Source of the DNA: Ichthyophthirius multifiliis
Lineage: Eukaryota > Ciliophora > Oligohymenophorea > Hymenostomatida
Reading direction: 5' to 3'
NCBI RefSeq assembly: GCF_000220395.1
Contig: NW_004086506.1
Span: 2,335 to 22,361, forward strand
DNA length: 20,027 bases
Below, piece by piece: positions 9,529 to 19,744 of this stretch (within the stretch, counting starts at the first letter, position 1; the number at the start of each line of letters is the position of its first letter). The notes under the pieces are model-generated. The model had not been told where the DNA came from. It did no database searches and saw nothing but the letters and a program-made list of their open reading frames with translations. Both the position numbers and the translations under genes were made by a program.

Positions 9529-10823
9529 TCATAATTTTATATTATCTTTTTCATTTAATTTTTATTCACTTTTTAATATATTTGAACTATTATTATTTAC
9601 TATATATTTACTGTTTATTGCTTATAATATATTTATTGATTCTGTTATTTAATCTTTCTATTCAAATTTGATTTTTTATTATTATTTATTTAAGTCTTAT
9701 TATTCTTGATATACTTAAATATATTCTTCTTTTAGTTTATCTAGTATCTCTTACTATATAATCTCTTCATTTCTATCTGTATTATTTACTAATTATTTTT
9801 GAAAATCTTAAAAATTTTCGTTTTCATTATTTATTTAAATTAATTTTTATTTTTATTATTAGCATTCAATTTATTATATATTTTATTATAATTGTTTAGC
9901 TTTCTTTTTTTTTTTTTTTTTTAATAAAAAAAAAAGATTATATTTAATTTTTTTTAGAAAAAATAAATAAATACATATTTCAATTCTATTTATTTATTAA
10001 TTATAGGCAATTTTTAAAGTTAAATTTTTAAATCTTCCATTTGCTTTTATTTTCTTTGATTTACTTTTATTTAATATCTCCTACATAAAAACCCACAAAT
10101 TCCCAAAAATATAGCAACACAAAAAATACAAGATATAATTAAGCCTAAATCCAATTCTTCCATATGTTTATCTTTATGATCTCTATAGACCTCCACACAC
10201 ACATTCTAGCAAGTAATAAACTCTGAAAATTCAATACTTAAATTATTACTCGGCTTACATATATCATAACACCTTCCATAATCTTTAATTTGGAAATCTC
10301 GTTAATAATCTTCACAATAATTAGTACTAAGAACGCAATTTTGATAATTTAATAAATCCATTGTAAGGTTACTATTTTATTTAATATTATTAAAATAATT
10401 CAAGCATCCATTTTCTTTTAGACATAACTAAAAGTCTTATTGTTGTTAAATTTCAGTAATATTAAAATAATTTTTTACATATTTTAAATAACAATCGTTT
10501 TTACATATTTATATATCTATGAAATTCTATTCATATTTAGTACTACTTATACACTCAGTAGAACAACTATAATAGTTTTAAGTTATTATAGGATATGTTT
10601 CTGTTGCTATACAATTAATATTGCTTATGGTACATTTTTAGTATTATTGCTTGTCGTTTAAGAACTTTTGGTTTTCGGTGCTATTATGTAAAAACTTGTA
10701 TTGCAATACGTCACAAATTGACATAGCACATTGTTCATATTCTTTTACAAATTCAGTTTATAGGGTTTACGTTTCAATTATTAATAATAATATTGTTATT
10801 ATCATCATTTTTTATGATTTCAT
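9529..10823 (-). CDS. Cysteine-rich type I membrane protein with two 8-Cys repeats
   Basis: No named family is recognised. The reading starts MKSQKMMIITILLLII, a short charged start plus hydrophobic core typical of a signal peptide. The ectodomain has 16 cysteines in pairs with spacings x4, x6, x3, x3 (residues 32-111), then x5, x6, x3, x3 (134-209). This makes a tandem duplication of one eight-cysteine unit. Four Asn-glycosylation sequons are visible (NST, NIT, NLT, NLS). A single membrane segment, about residues 226-247 (GLIISCIFCVAIFLGICGFL), is followed by basic CRRY and a Q-rich, probably coiled cytoplasmic tail. The tail requires a 71-nt intron at 9904-9974 made of T and A runs. Without it the protein ends sooner, at another TGA. 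With the intron the length is 407 aa. The layout suggests a surface receptor or adhesin. It lies 105 bp downstream of serpin copy B, in the same direction. Confidence 0.75.
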
Positions 10824-11708
10824 TTTATTATTTTTTTAAAAATAAATAAATAAAAATATAATTTTGATGATATTTATTTAAATAATAATTTATATACTAC
10901 TTTTTTTATAAAAAATAAATAATATTAATCAATTTTTGGTTGGATCTACAACTTTTCCCATAAAAAGTACATTATGAGTATTTAAGCTACTTATAAAATA
11001 AATGAAAGGTTTATTGCAAATGAAATTCATAGTAACAGGCATACATCTCATCATCATAACTGCACTAGTAGCAGCAGAAGCCTCAGCACCTTCTTCATTA
11101 ACTTCAATCATAGCTTTATGGAATACTTGTGAAATATAAATTGTATTAGAAGGATCCATATTAGAAAAGTCAGCAGTTCCTTAAGAGAAACAATCAACTA
11201 AACCTAAATCTTTTAAGATTTAACTAAGATCAATGCTTTCACTTGGGGAAACTTTGAACTTAGGTAATGAAATATTAACTTCAAGATTATCTAGATTAGT
11301 TTAGACTTCATTTAAAATATTTTAATTAAGATGATTTTATTCAAATCGTTATAATGTCTGTATTTTTTGTTAAAAATATATAAATAATAAAATAAATACC
11401 ATATTAACAGGCAAAATTATATACATAGCATATTAATTTCCTTTATAAGGTAACTAAATGTATTAAAAATGACTATTTTCACCATAATTAATTTTCTTTT
11501 TAGCCTTCATCATATCAACTTATACTTAACCACCATTATTTTCTAAATTGAACACTTCTTTAACTGTTTTTTTATTTTCAAATTTAGAAGCCCACTCTCC
11601 TTTGAAATATATGGCATTTACAAGAACCATTTTAGTAAGATTATTGATAGCTCCTTCAGGTATAAGATTTTCAATTTTATTACATGTCTATGTTTCTACC
11701 CATTTGTT
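10490..11708 (-). repeat. Inverted repeat arm B (serpin + cysteine-rich gene)
   Basis: This arm is the reverse complement of 1-1195. It spans the second and third exon region of serpin copy B and the first third of the cysteine-rich gene. The two arms are separated by about 9.3 kb of unrelated genes. Differences are few in the serpin body, total in the reactive-loop block (11031-11057 versus 648-671), and many in the flank. Confidence 0.85.
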
Positions 11709-12136
11709 TATTTCTTATCTTATTTAATCAAAAGAGTTTTTAAAATCTACTTACTACAATATTTCAGGGAAATGCTTTTCACATAATTATTTATATGTTT
11801 AGGCTAATTCAAGGCCTTAGTAAATTTTATTGCATACTATAGATTTAATACCATCATCTATATTTTATAAATATATTTTTTATTATTTTTGTTACTCTAT
11901 GTATTAAGTTTTTAAGATAATTAAGATAATTCAGACCATAAATCTTTTTATTCATTGAAATTTAAAAGCTATTTAAATTCATCTAAAGATTTATTGTTTG
12001 CTCCTAAAGCTGTAAGCGATAATACTATATAAATAGAAATAGGTGAATACACAAGATTTTAATTTTGATTTAGTTTTTAGTATAATTAGAGAGTAAACTT
12101 TGTAATATTTTAGCTAATACTTGTTTTTGAATCCAT
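10929..12136 (-). CDS. Serpin copy B, complete, Arg-Cys reactive site
   Basis: This is a full-length serpin of 375 aa. Exons are 12136-11896, 11857-11400 and 11357-10929. Introns of 38 nt (11858-11895) and 42 nt (11358-11399) restore one continuous frame ending in TGA. It shows NLVYSPISIYIVLSLTALGA near the start, then MVLVNAIYFKGEW, LPKFKVSP, the hinge EEGAEASAATSAV, and the C-terminal signature FICNKPFIYFI. The reactive loop continues MMMRCMPVT (residues 334-342). By alignment with classical serpins, Arg337-Cys338 is the scissile P1-P1' bond, the same M-M-M-R-C as in human SERPINB6. It therefore probably inhibits trypsin-like proteases. There is no signal peptide, so it resembles intracellular clade B-type serpins, although such proteins can be released. 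It would suit control of own or host proteases. Confidence 0.93.
11358..11399 (-). other. 42-nt GT-AG intron of serpin copy B
   Basis: Identical in all 42 bases to the copy A intron at 306-347. In DNA that is almost only A and T, where introns usually drift fast, this identity indicates recent duplication or gene conversion. Confidence 0.8.
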
Positions 12137-12544
12137 TTTGATTATTTTTATCTTTTTATAAATATAAATATAATTTTTTTAATTTTTTCTACAAAAGATT
12201 TTATTTGAGATAAATTTATAAACATTTGTTAATTTATTTTTTAAATAAAAACATTTTATTTTATTTAATATTGATAATGTATTTTTTTTTTAATAAAAAT
12301 TATTTTTCAATAAATTTTAATATACAATATAATTTTATATTATTTTAATTTATCATTTTTTTATAAAATATATCATTTTTAATAATAATAAATATAAAAA
12401 TCATATAAATATATTATTTTCAATATATATTATACAATTTTTATTTTTTTGGTTTATTATTAATATATATAATATTATTTAGAATAAATCAATTTTTTAT
12501 TTTAAATTTTTAAATGAAATTTTAATATTTATTTATTATTATAA
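12137..12544. other. AT-rich intergenic DNA upstream of serpin copy B
   Basis: The stretch lies between the 3' end of sds22 and the serpin B start, both on the minus strand. No coding signal is seen. It must contain the serpin B promoter. The copy A equivalent is outside the window, so it cannot be compared. Confidence 0.6.
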
Positions 12545-13395
12545 TCAATTTTTTATATTATATTAAACGTGTAATAATATAGCGTCAATTTAACTAATAT
12601 TAGGTAAAACCTCAATTAGTTTTTATCGATAAGAAGGAAATTATGCAACTGGATTTTACTATAAATATACCTTTTTAATTAAAAATAATAAAGTTAATTA
12701 AAATATAATTAATTGATATATTTTACAGTTTGTATTTATTAATTTTAACTTAGAATATTTAAATCATCAAAATTTTCGATCTTGTTTATATTTAACCAGA
12801 GTTCTTAAAGTTTTTATAGTTTATTAATTCCATCTAACTTAGTAATTTTATTCATTGATAAATCTAATAATATTAAATTAGTTAAATTATCAAGTCCATT
12901 TATTTATGAAATATAATTTTCTGCAATATATAATTCAGTTAAATTAGTCAATTATTCTAATCCTGTAGAAATATCAATTATTCTATTTGCCTTTTTAAAA
13001 CAAAAATACGAATTTAAAATAGATAAAAATAAATACTGTTAAAGCTAAAGTACTCATAGAATCTTTTAAAGGTTCTAAGTTTTCGATTTATTTGATTCTA
13101 TTTTTACCTAAATAAAGTTCCTATAAAAGAGGAAGTTTATCTAAGTTTTATATCTTTTCTATTTTATTAGAACCTAACTCTAACATAGTAAGTTTTGGAA
13201 AATCCAAATTTTCAATAACTTTTATTTTGTTTGAAAGTAGAAATAATTTTTAGATTTATTTTAATGTATCTAATCCTTCGATTTTTTTAATGTTATTAAA
13301 TGATAAATCAAGTATTCTAAAAAGATATATATTTATAAAATTATATTAATATAAATAAATATATATAAATAAATACATAAAAAAATATAAAAATT

Positions 13396-13431
<36 letters not shown>

Positions 13432-13955
13432 AATATTTTTATATATATTTATTTTTATATATACACATATATTTAATAACCTTAAGTTTACTAAGTTTTC
13501 TAAACCTTCAATTTTTACTATTTTGTTATCATATAATTCTAATTCTACTAATTTTATATTATTTTCTAATCCTTCAATTTTTTTTATTAAATTGTTTCTC
13601 AAACAAAGCGTCTTATTTTTATTTTAGTCTATATATTATACATTTATTATACATTTATTTTTATACTGTTAAATTTTTATTTTCAGAAACTCCTTCTAAA
13701 ACTTCAATTCTATTACTAGGAATAAAAATTTCCTTTATTTATAAATAATATTTTTAAATGTTTTTTGTTTTTTACTGCATCATCTTTATCTATATGTATA
13801 TCGACACCAATTCTTTTATAAATTATTTTCGCTTTTTCTGGTTTTTCTTATATTTGGATTTGTACAGTTTATTAGTTAGTAGTGTTGTTTTATATGTTTT
13901 CTTCTTAAATTTAATTAGTGTTTTATTATATTTAAACTTATTATTGGTTTTCCAT
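12545..13955 (-). CDS. PPP1R7: Protein phosphatase 1 regulatory subunit sds22 (PPP1R7)
   Basis: This leucine-rich-repeat protein binds PP1 catalytic subunit and takes part in its assembly and mitotic regulation. The six-exon model is 13955-13776, 13732-13667, 13611-13481, 13316-13037, 12990-12727 and 12670-12545. The introns are 43, 55, 164, 46 and 56 nt. All phases fit, and the 348-aa length is close to human PPP1R7 (360). A Q/N-rich start leads into about eleven 22-residue SDS22-type repeats, such as LCLRNNLIKKIEGLENNIKL, LELYDNKIVKIEGLENL, LELGSNKIEKIQNL and LYLGKNRIKQIENL. The C-terminal cap TVYLQQNPVAQFPSYRQKL then VLPNISQIDA matches the diagnostic sds22 ending (TVYLERNP...QIDA). The third intron is long only because of an (AT)n array at about 13409-13430. 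No frame break is present. Confidence 0.95.
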
Positions 13956-15417
13956 TTTTTTAAATTTAAAATATTAATTTATTACAAAATTCTTTTGATA
14001 TATATTTTATTGAATAAACAATTTATTTTATTTTAAAATAAAAATTCTTAATATAATTTTTTATTTGTAATAAAAATATAAAATGATGAAATTAAAAAAA
14101 ATTATATAATATTAATAGATATGCTTATAAATAAAAATTAAAATAAATTTCAAAATGTAAATGAAAGTAAGATATACTAATAAAAGATTCTTATAATAAA
14201 AATACTTTGAATAAATGATTATATATAATATTCTATATTAAAAATATTTAATTTATTTATTTTTAAAATAATTAAATTATTATATTTATATTTATGAAAA
14301 AAACAATATAAAAATATTAAATTAAAAAATGTATATAATAGGATAAACAAAGTTTTTTATCATACAAATATATTTGAAAGAAAAAAAAATAAAAAAAAAA
14401 ATAATAAATTTAAATATATATATATATTTTTATAAATAAATATATTAAAATATAAATATAAATATATTTTATATATATAAATATATATCTATTATTTTTT
14501 TTTTTATTTTTATTTTTATAAATATATTATAGATATAAGATTTTAATATTTATTTATATTTTAATAATAACTTTTTATAATTATTTTTTTATATTAATTT
14601 ATTTATCATATTTCCATATCTATATTTATATTTAATTAATAATTTAATATATGTCTTATTAATTTATATAGATTTCTGATTTTAGAATAATTTTTTTTAA
14701 TAAAGATACATTTTTTATTTATTTTTATATTAAAAATCAATTTTAATTTTTTTATATTATTTGTATATTTTTATTTTATTTTTAATATAAATATAATGTA
14801 TTTAAGTTTATATACTCATTTATTATATATCTATAAATTTTTAATATTTTTTTTTTTTATTATTATTTAATTCATTTTTTTATTTCATTTATTTTCTTTT
14901 AAATTTAATATTTTAATAGCTTATCTTTTTTTTATTTATTTATTTAAAAAATATCTAATTAATAATTAAAATTCTTAATTATATTAATTAAATATATATT
15001 AATTATTTTTTTTTTTATATTCATAATATTTTAATATTATTAATTCTATTATTAAAAAAGTCAATTTATAATAATTAAAGTTATTAAATTATTATTTTCG
15101 TTTTTATACTAAGTTTTTTTTTTAAAAAAATTATTTTAATTAATATTTATGATTTTTAATTTTGAATTATAATTTAAAATTAAAACTTAAAAAAAAAAAA
15201 GTTTTTATCTAAGATTTAATAATTTTTTTGATAATAAAATAATTTATTTGTATTTTGTCAAAATATTATTATAGAATTTAATATTTTAGAATTTTAAATA
15301 TATATAATATTATTAAAAATTTTTAGCATTAATTAATAGATATATATCTTTTTATTTTTAAAAGAAACAAACAAATAAATATTTATTTCTTTTAAATATA
15401 TTTGTTTTATTATTTAT
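13956..15417. other. Long AT-rich gene-free stretch
   Basis: No conserved protein or RNA gene is recognised on either strand. The stretch consists of A/T homopolymers and TTTATT or AATATA words. Open frames in it are compositional only and show no family motif. It separates the 3' end of the p62-like gene from the start of sds22. Confidence 0.6.
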
Positions 15418-16990
15418 TCACATATCTATAACAAAACTTTGGCATAAGTTCTACAATTTTTCTATATATTCCGCTTCCGTGTTTTATTGATTGTTCTTTT
15501 ATTTATTTTGTATTTCCTAATTATTTTAAAATATATATATAAAATAAAATAATTTTTACTTCATTTATTGTACTTTTAAAAGTATCTAATTAATTTTTTA
15601 ACTTTTCTATAATTTTTTCTCTTTTTAAACCATTTACTTCTTTATATAGCCATTTTAAAATTTCTGTCAATTGATAGGTTTTTTCTCTTATTAAAAATTG
15701 TGAAAAAAATAAAAATAAAAATAAAAATATAAATATATAAATAAAATATATATATATATATATATAACTTTATTTATATTTATATAAACTTATTACTCTA
15801 TATTTTTTTGATTGACATTTTTTTGTTCTTATTTTTTTTGAATTTTAATCAATTAGAAAGCTAAAGTAAAACTATCTTTTGTTTCCTTTATCGCAGCATC
15901 ATTTTCGAAAAATTGTTTATTTATTTCTTATTAACTCTTTAAAAAATCCACTCCCTTATTTTTTTATAAAAACTACTCCCATTATTATTATATTTATTAA
16001 TTTGGATTTTACTTTAATTATTTATTAAATTCTTCTTTTTACTAAAGTAGTGCATTTCTATTATTATTTCTATTTTATTGTTATTATTGACTTTTAACTG
16101 AAGCTTAAATAATCAAATCTTAATCCGGATCTTTTTTTACTATTTGACTATATGTACATAGGAATTAATATTTTTCTAAAAAAAATCAAAACTTTAATTA
16201 TTTAACTTATGTATAGTATCTATTTAGTTTACGTTATTTTAAAATCTTTAATAAGCATTTTATACCTCATCATTATTATCTAAATCAATATCTTTTTCTA
16301 CTTTCAGTTTTATTTTGGGCATTATTTAGAAGATTTATTTATCTTTTTCATTTTCTAAGTCTTTTTTTTAGCCTTTAAATAATCTTAATATTATTACTAT
16401 TAATCCCAAAATTCCTAATCTGTAATTCCTCCTTCTTCTTTTTTCAAAACTAGATTTTCGTATAATTATTATTCTTTTTTATTTTAGGCCAAAATCAAAG
16501 TCTTTACCTTATTATCAAATTCTATATCGTCTGATTTTTCGACAGATTTTTTCTTTATTAAATTATCGATTTTATTTCTTAATTATTAATCTATTATATG
16601 TATTTTTACTCCTGTCTCTCTTTATTGATTATCTATTTAAACGTACATTAAATAACCAATTCCATTATCAGAATCTTCCCTTTAAATTATTTAATTTCTG
16701 CTTGAATTTTCTGTATTTGTAAAAAATAAACTACATGCCTTTACCTAATTAGATTTTTATTTATGTATTGAAAGAAATAATAAGCGTATATTAGTTGCTA
16801 TTATATAAGAGTCGAATTATTACCAAGTTACTTTTTGAAAACCAAAACCTTTAGTTTCTAATATACGAATGTGTGTAGGTTCAAGTTCTATTTATTCGGT
16901 ATAGCATAATTCTTATTGTAAATTTGCTAATAATTGTATTTATTTTTATTAGGCTTGTTCTTTTGTTCTTATTTCTTCTTCTATATCCAT
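15418..16990 (-). CDS. TFIIH core subunit p62/Tfb1-like (BSD domain)
   Basis: This is probably the TFIIH p62 (GTF2H1/Tfb1) subunit, which anchors XPD and links TFIIH to activators and repair factors. Exons are 16990-15797, 15686-15560 and 15516-15418. Introns are 15687-15796 (110 nt, with (AT)n) and 15517-15559 (43 nt). The N-terminal part (about residues 40-150) could be a PH-like domain. The key match is LYENLVLKKEEGGITDQEFW (Trp about residue 195), which follows the LYKDLV...ISAEEFW BSD motif of p62. The C-terminal LTEILKWLYKEVN, then KLKNQLDTFKSTINEEIQ, resembles the p62 helical end. Two -1 frame breaks occur, at the T8 run 16362-16369 and the T7 run 16132-16138 (A runs on the coding strand). 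With two added bases the frame closes exactly at 473 aa. A second EFW motif expected for BSD2 is not seen, so the call is likely but not certain. Confidence 0.72.
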
Positions 16991-17011
16991 TATTATTATT
17001 TTATTTAAATA

Positions 17012-17013
<2 letters not shown>

Positions 17014-17065
<52 letters not shown>
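17014..17065. repeat. (AT)n array upstream of the p62-like gene
   Basis: About 26 AT units in the 136 bp between the Yae1-like stop and the p62-like start. It is the longest perfect dinucleotide array in an intergenic position here and lies just upstream of an ATG. Confidence 0.95.
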
Positions 17066-17068
<3 letters not shown>

Positions 17069-17126
17069 ATTAAAATGAATTTTTAATAACAAAATCAAAA
17101 AAAATATTAAATATATATATTTTAAT

Positions 17127-17703
17127 TCAATTTATTTGAATTTGTTAAATAATTAAGTTTAGAATATTTTCGAAATAGAGTTTTATTTTTTATTCGTCTT
17201 AAAAAAAACTTTTGTCGAAATTATTTACTTTGTCTATTTTTTCTATTAATTCATTTCTTTTATTATCATTAATTTTTTTACTAAATTTAACTAAAAAACC
17301 TCTTAAAAAACTATAAAATTATAATCTTTTTTAATACTAAATAAATAAATAATTATTTACTCTTATTTTCCTCTTATATAACCTTCTAATTATTTCATAT
17401 TTATACCATCTGCTAAACCTCTATTTTATGCCTCTATTTCTTTATTTTCAATATAATCTAAAGCTCCTTAACGATATCCCATCTTTTATATATATATAAA
17501 TAAATATATGTATAAAAATATGTATAAATATATATATAAATATATAAATATATAAATATATATATTTTATATAAATTAATATTTTTTTTTAATTAATTAA
17601 TATATACTGTCATGAAATCTTCTTCGAGTTTTTTTAATTCTCTTTCGGCAATTTTTTTTTAAGCTTTTTCTTAATCTTCTTCAAAAAAATCTTCATCTTC
17701 CAT
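17127..17703 (-). CDS. Small Yae1-like protein (GX3-repeat motif)
   Basis: This is a 133-aa protein in three exons: 17703-17608, 17482-17361 and 17310-17127. The introns are 125 nt (17483-17607, AT-expanded) and 50 nt (17311-17360). The acidic start MEDEDFFEEDQEKAQKKI leads into a charged helix, then MGYRQGALDYIENKEIEAQN and RGLADGINMKQLEGYIRG. Regularly spaced glycines every four or so residues match the Yae1/Lto1 deca-GX3 pattern (GY..G...GL..G...G..RG). Yae1 with Lto1 is an adaptor that delivers cytosolic iron-sulfur clusters to the ribosome recycling factor ABCE1/Rli1. Exon phases agree and the frame is unbroken despite a 9-base T run in exon 1. The 3' exon, which follows the motif, is lysine-rich and not recognisable. 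The assignment rests on the motif and size only. Confidence 0.65.
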
Positions 17704-17796
17704 TTTATTTTTTAAGTTAAGTAAATTAATAAATAAAAATATTGAAATTTATAAAATAAAGTATAAAATTAAAATAATATATAAATTATTAAATTT

Positions 17797-18854
17797 TCAA
17801 AAAATATTTTATTTCTCAATCAAATCACAAACATAATCAGCAATAGGCAATGAACAAGTCCATCCAGGTGAGACTACATTAAGTAAATGCATACTTAATT
17901 AGTCTTTATCAATAATAAAGTCATTTTCCAATTCCCTAGTCTCCTAATTGATTAATTAGGCCCTAATTCCAGGTCTTCCATCTACAAAATCTTAATAAAC
18001 TCCTTTTGGAAATCCCAAAAAATTGACTTCTTTTTAATCAAAAAGAGTAAACAGGTTTAAGGCTTCTTTTATAGTTTACGGCTTGTATATTTTCTTTAAT
18101 TCTTCTTTTGCGTGTTTAAGATAGAAAGAGGCTTTTGGAGAACACATATTCCAGAAGTAAACTTATAAAATTTCCAGGAATTCCGTAATTTCTTTTTGGG
18201 TTATTTTTTTACCTTTTTCGCCGTATTATTCCCTATATAAGGCTGGAAATGCACTAGGACCGAATTTTATTTTATTATCAATGGTACATGTGAGATGTAC
18301 ACCTAAAAAGTAATTACCTTTTTTAGGAGGAATGGGGTATATTAGGGAATTAATGTCATCATGTGTTTATTTATGTATTAAATAATGACCTTTAAAAGGT
18401 AAAATAGTGTATTTTTAACAAAAACCGAATTATTTTGCGATTTTATCCGCATATAAACCCGCTGTATTTATTATATATTTAGATTCAATTGTTTGTTTGG
18501 AACCTGTTAGACTGTTTTTTAAGGAAAAAAGGTTCGTGTAGTCTTTTTAAGATATTAAATTATCGAATTCTTCATTTAAAATTAATTCAACATTTTTTTA
18601 TTATTTCAAATCGTTATGAAATGAAAGAATAACAGATTTACTATCACTTACTTTAGTAGTAGGAGTAAATAAATAATTATAACCTTATTTGTTATCTTTA
18701 AGATATTTTTCGATTTTAACTGCTTCTTAAAAAGTCAACCATTAATATTCTATTTAATTTAGATCAGCTTGTTTTTTTAATTCTAAAAGAATTTAATATT
18801 ATTCGTCATTATTAGCAATAATAAATTTACCAGTATTTCTATATATATATAAAT

Positions 18855-18888
<34 letters not shown>

Positions 18889-19201
18889 TTATTTATATTA
18901 TAATATATATATTTTTTTTATATATTTTTCTAATTTATAACTTTAATGGTAGATTATTATCTATTATATATTTTGTTAATTATTCATTTCCTTATTTACA
19001 AAATTAAGCCTTATATGAATTTTTAATATAATATAAGCCAGAGTGTAAAACACTTGAGTTTCTTGTTGATGTATGCTAGCCTATTTAATTTTCTTTTTCA
19101 ATTAAGCATATTTTTAATTATGGATATTTATTAGATAGTGCTCTTGTTATTGTTGATCCAATTATTCCTCCTCCTATAACACATATATCTTTTTTTTTCA
19201 T
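17797..19201 (-). CDS. L2HGDH: L-2-hydroxyglutarate dehydrogenase
   Basis: This is an FAD-dependent enzyme of the DAO family that oxidises L-2-hydroxyglutarate, a toxic side product of malate dehydrogenase, back to 2-oxoglutarate. It has two exons, 19201-18942 and 18838-17797, and a 103-nt AT-rich intron. The length is 433 aa, against 463 in human. The FAD-binding Rossmann motif DICVIGGGIIGSTI is at the very N-terminus. It is followed by STRNSSVLHSGLYY (family: SGHNSGVIHSGIYY), NTGKFIIA, INTAGLYADKIA, LPFKGHYLIH, YPIPPKKGNYFLGVHLT, GPSAFPALYREQYG, GRPGIRAQL and the C-terminal SPGWTCSLPIA. The frame is intact over its whole length. There is no N-terminal extension before the Rossmann fold, so a mitochondrial presequence, usual in animals, is not evident. 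It lies 93 bp upstream of the Yae1-like gene in the same direction. Confidence 0.96.
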
Positions 19202-19744
19202 ATTTTAATTTATATATATATTAAATTATTTTGATTATTTATTTCTATTTAATATTATTATGTAATTTATAATTTTGAATTAATTAATATATTAAAAATT
19301 ATTTTTATTTGTTATTATATAAAATATATTAATATTTAATTATATTAAAATATATAATATTTATTTAGAATAATCAATCATTATCCTTTTTTTAAAAAAT
19401 ATTAATAATTATTTTTATTTAATAATAAAAAAATCTAATATTTTACTAATAAAAATAATCTAAGTATAAATATAAAAAAGTACAATAAAAACTTTATAGA
19501 ATTCATTTTTTCAACTAAATTTAATTTATAAACCATAAAATTTATATTAATTTATTATTCTAAACAAGTTCCATTAAAAAACTATTAAAAAATAATAATT
19601 ATTGTATAAATATAAAAATATTCTTGAAAATAAAAATTCATTTAAATAATAATTAAATATTGATATATAATATACAAATTATTAGAACAAATATAATATA
19701 AAACATTATCAATATTAAAACTTTAAAAATCTAGAAATAAAAAA
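19202..19744. other. AT-rich intergenic DNA upstream of L2HGDH
   Basis: No coding signal is seen. The stretch contains the 5' flank of L2HGDH (-) and perhaps that of a divergent gene starting at 19745 (+). Confidence 0.55.

Noticed and set aside
10651-10839. 62-codon plus-strand frame
   Set aside because: It is antisense to the signal peptide and first cysteine pairs of the membrane protein.
11858-11895. Frameshift in serpin copy B
   Set aside because: The apparent shift is removed by a 38-nt GT-AG intron, after which phases and conserved residues agree through to the stop.
13758-14036. Open frame of 92 codons on the + strand rich in Phe, Leu and Tyr
   Set aside because: It is the antisense of sds22 exon 1 and its 5' flank. 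The hydrophobic composition comes from the reverse complement of A-rich coding sequence.
13956-15417. RNA gene or origin in the long gene-free stretch
   Set aside because: No tRNA-like cloverleaf, rRNA segment or distinctive repeat was visible. With so little G and C, only a covariance-model search could decide.
17652-17660. Frame break at the T9 run in the Yae1-like gene
   Set aside because: A careful count shows that the frame passes through the run intact from MEDEDFF to the end of the exon.
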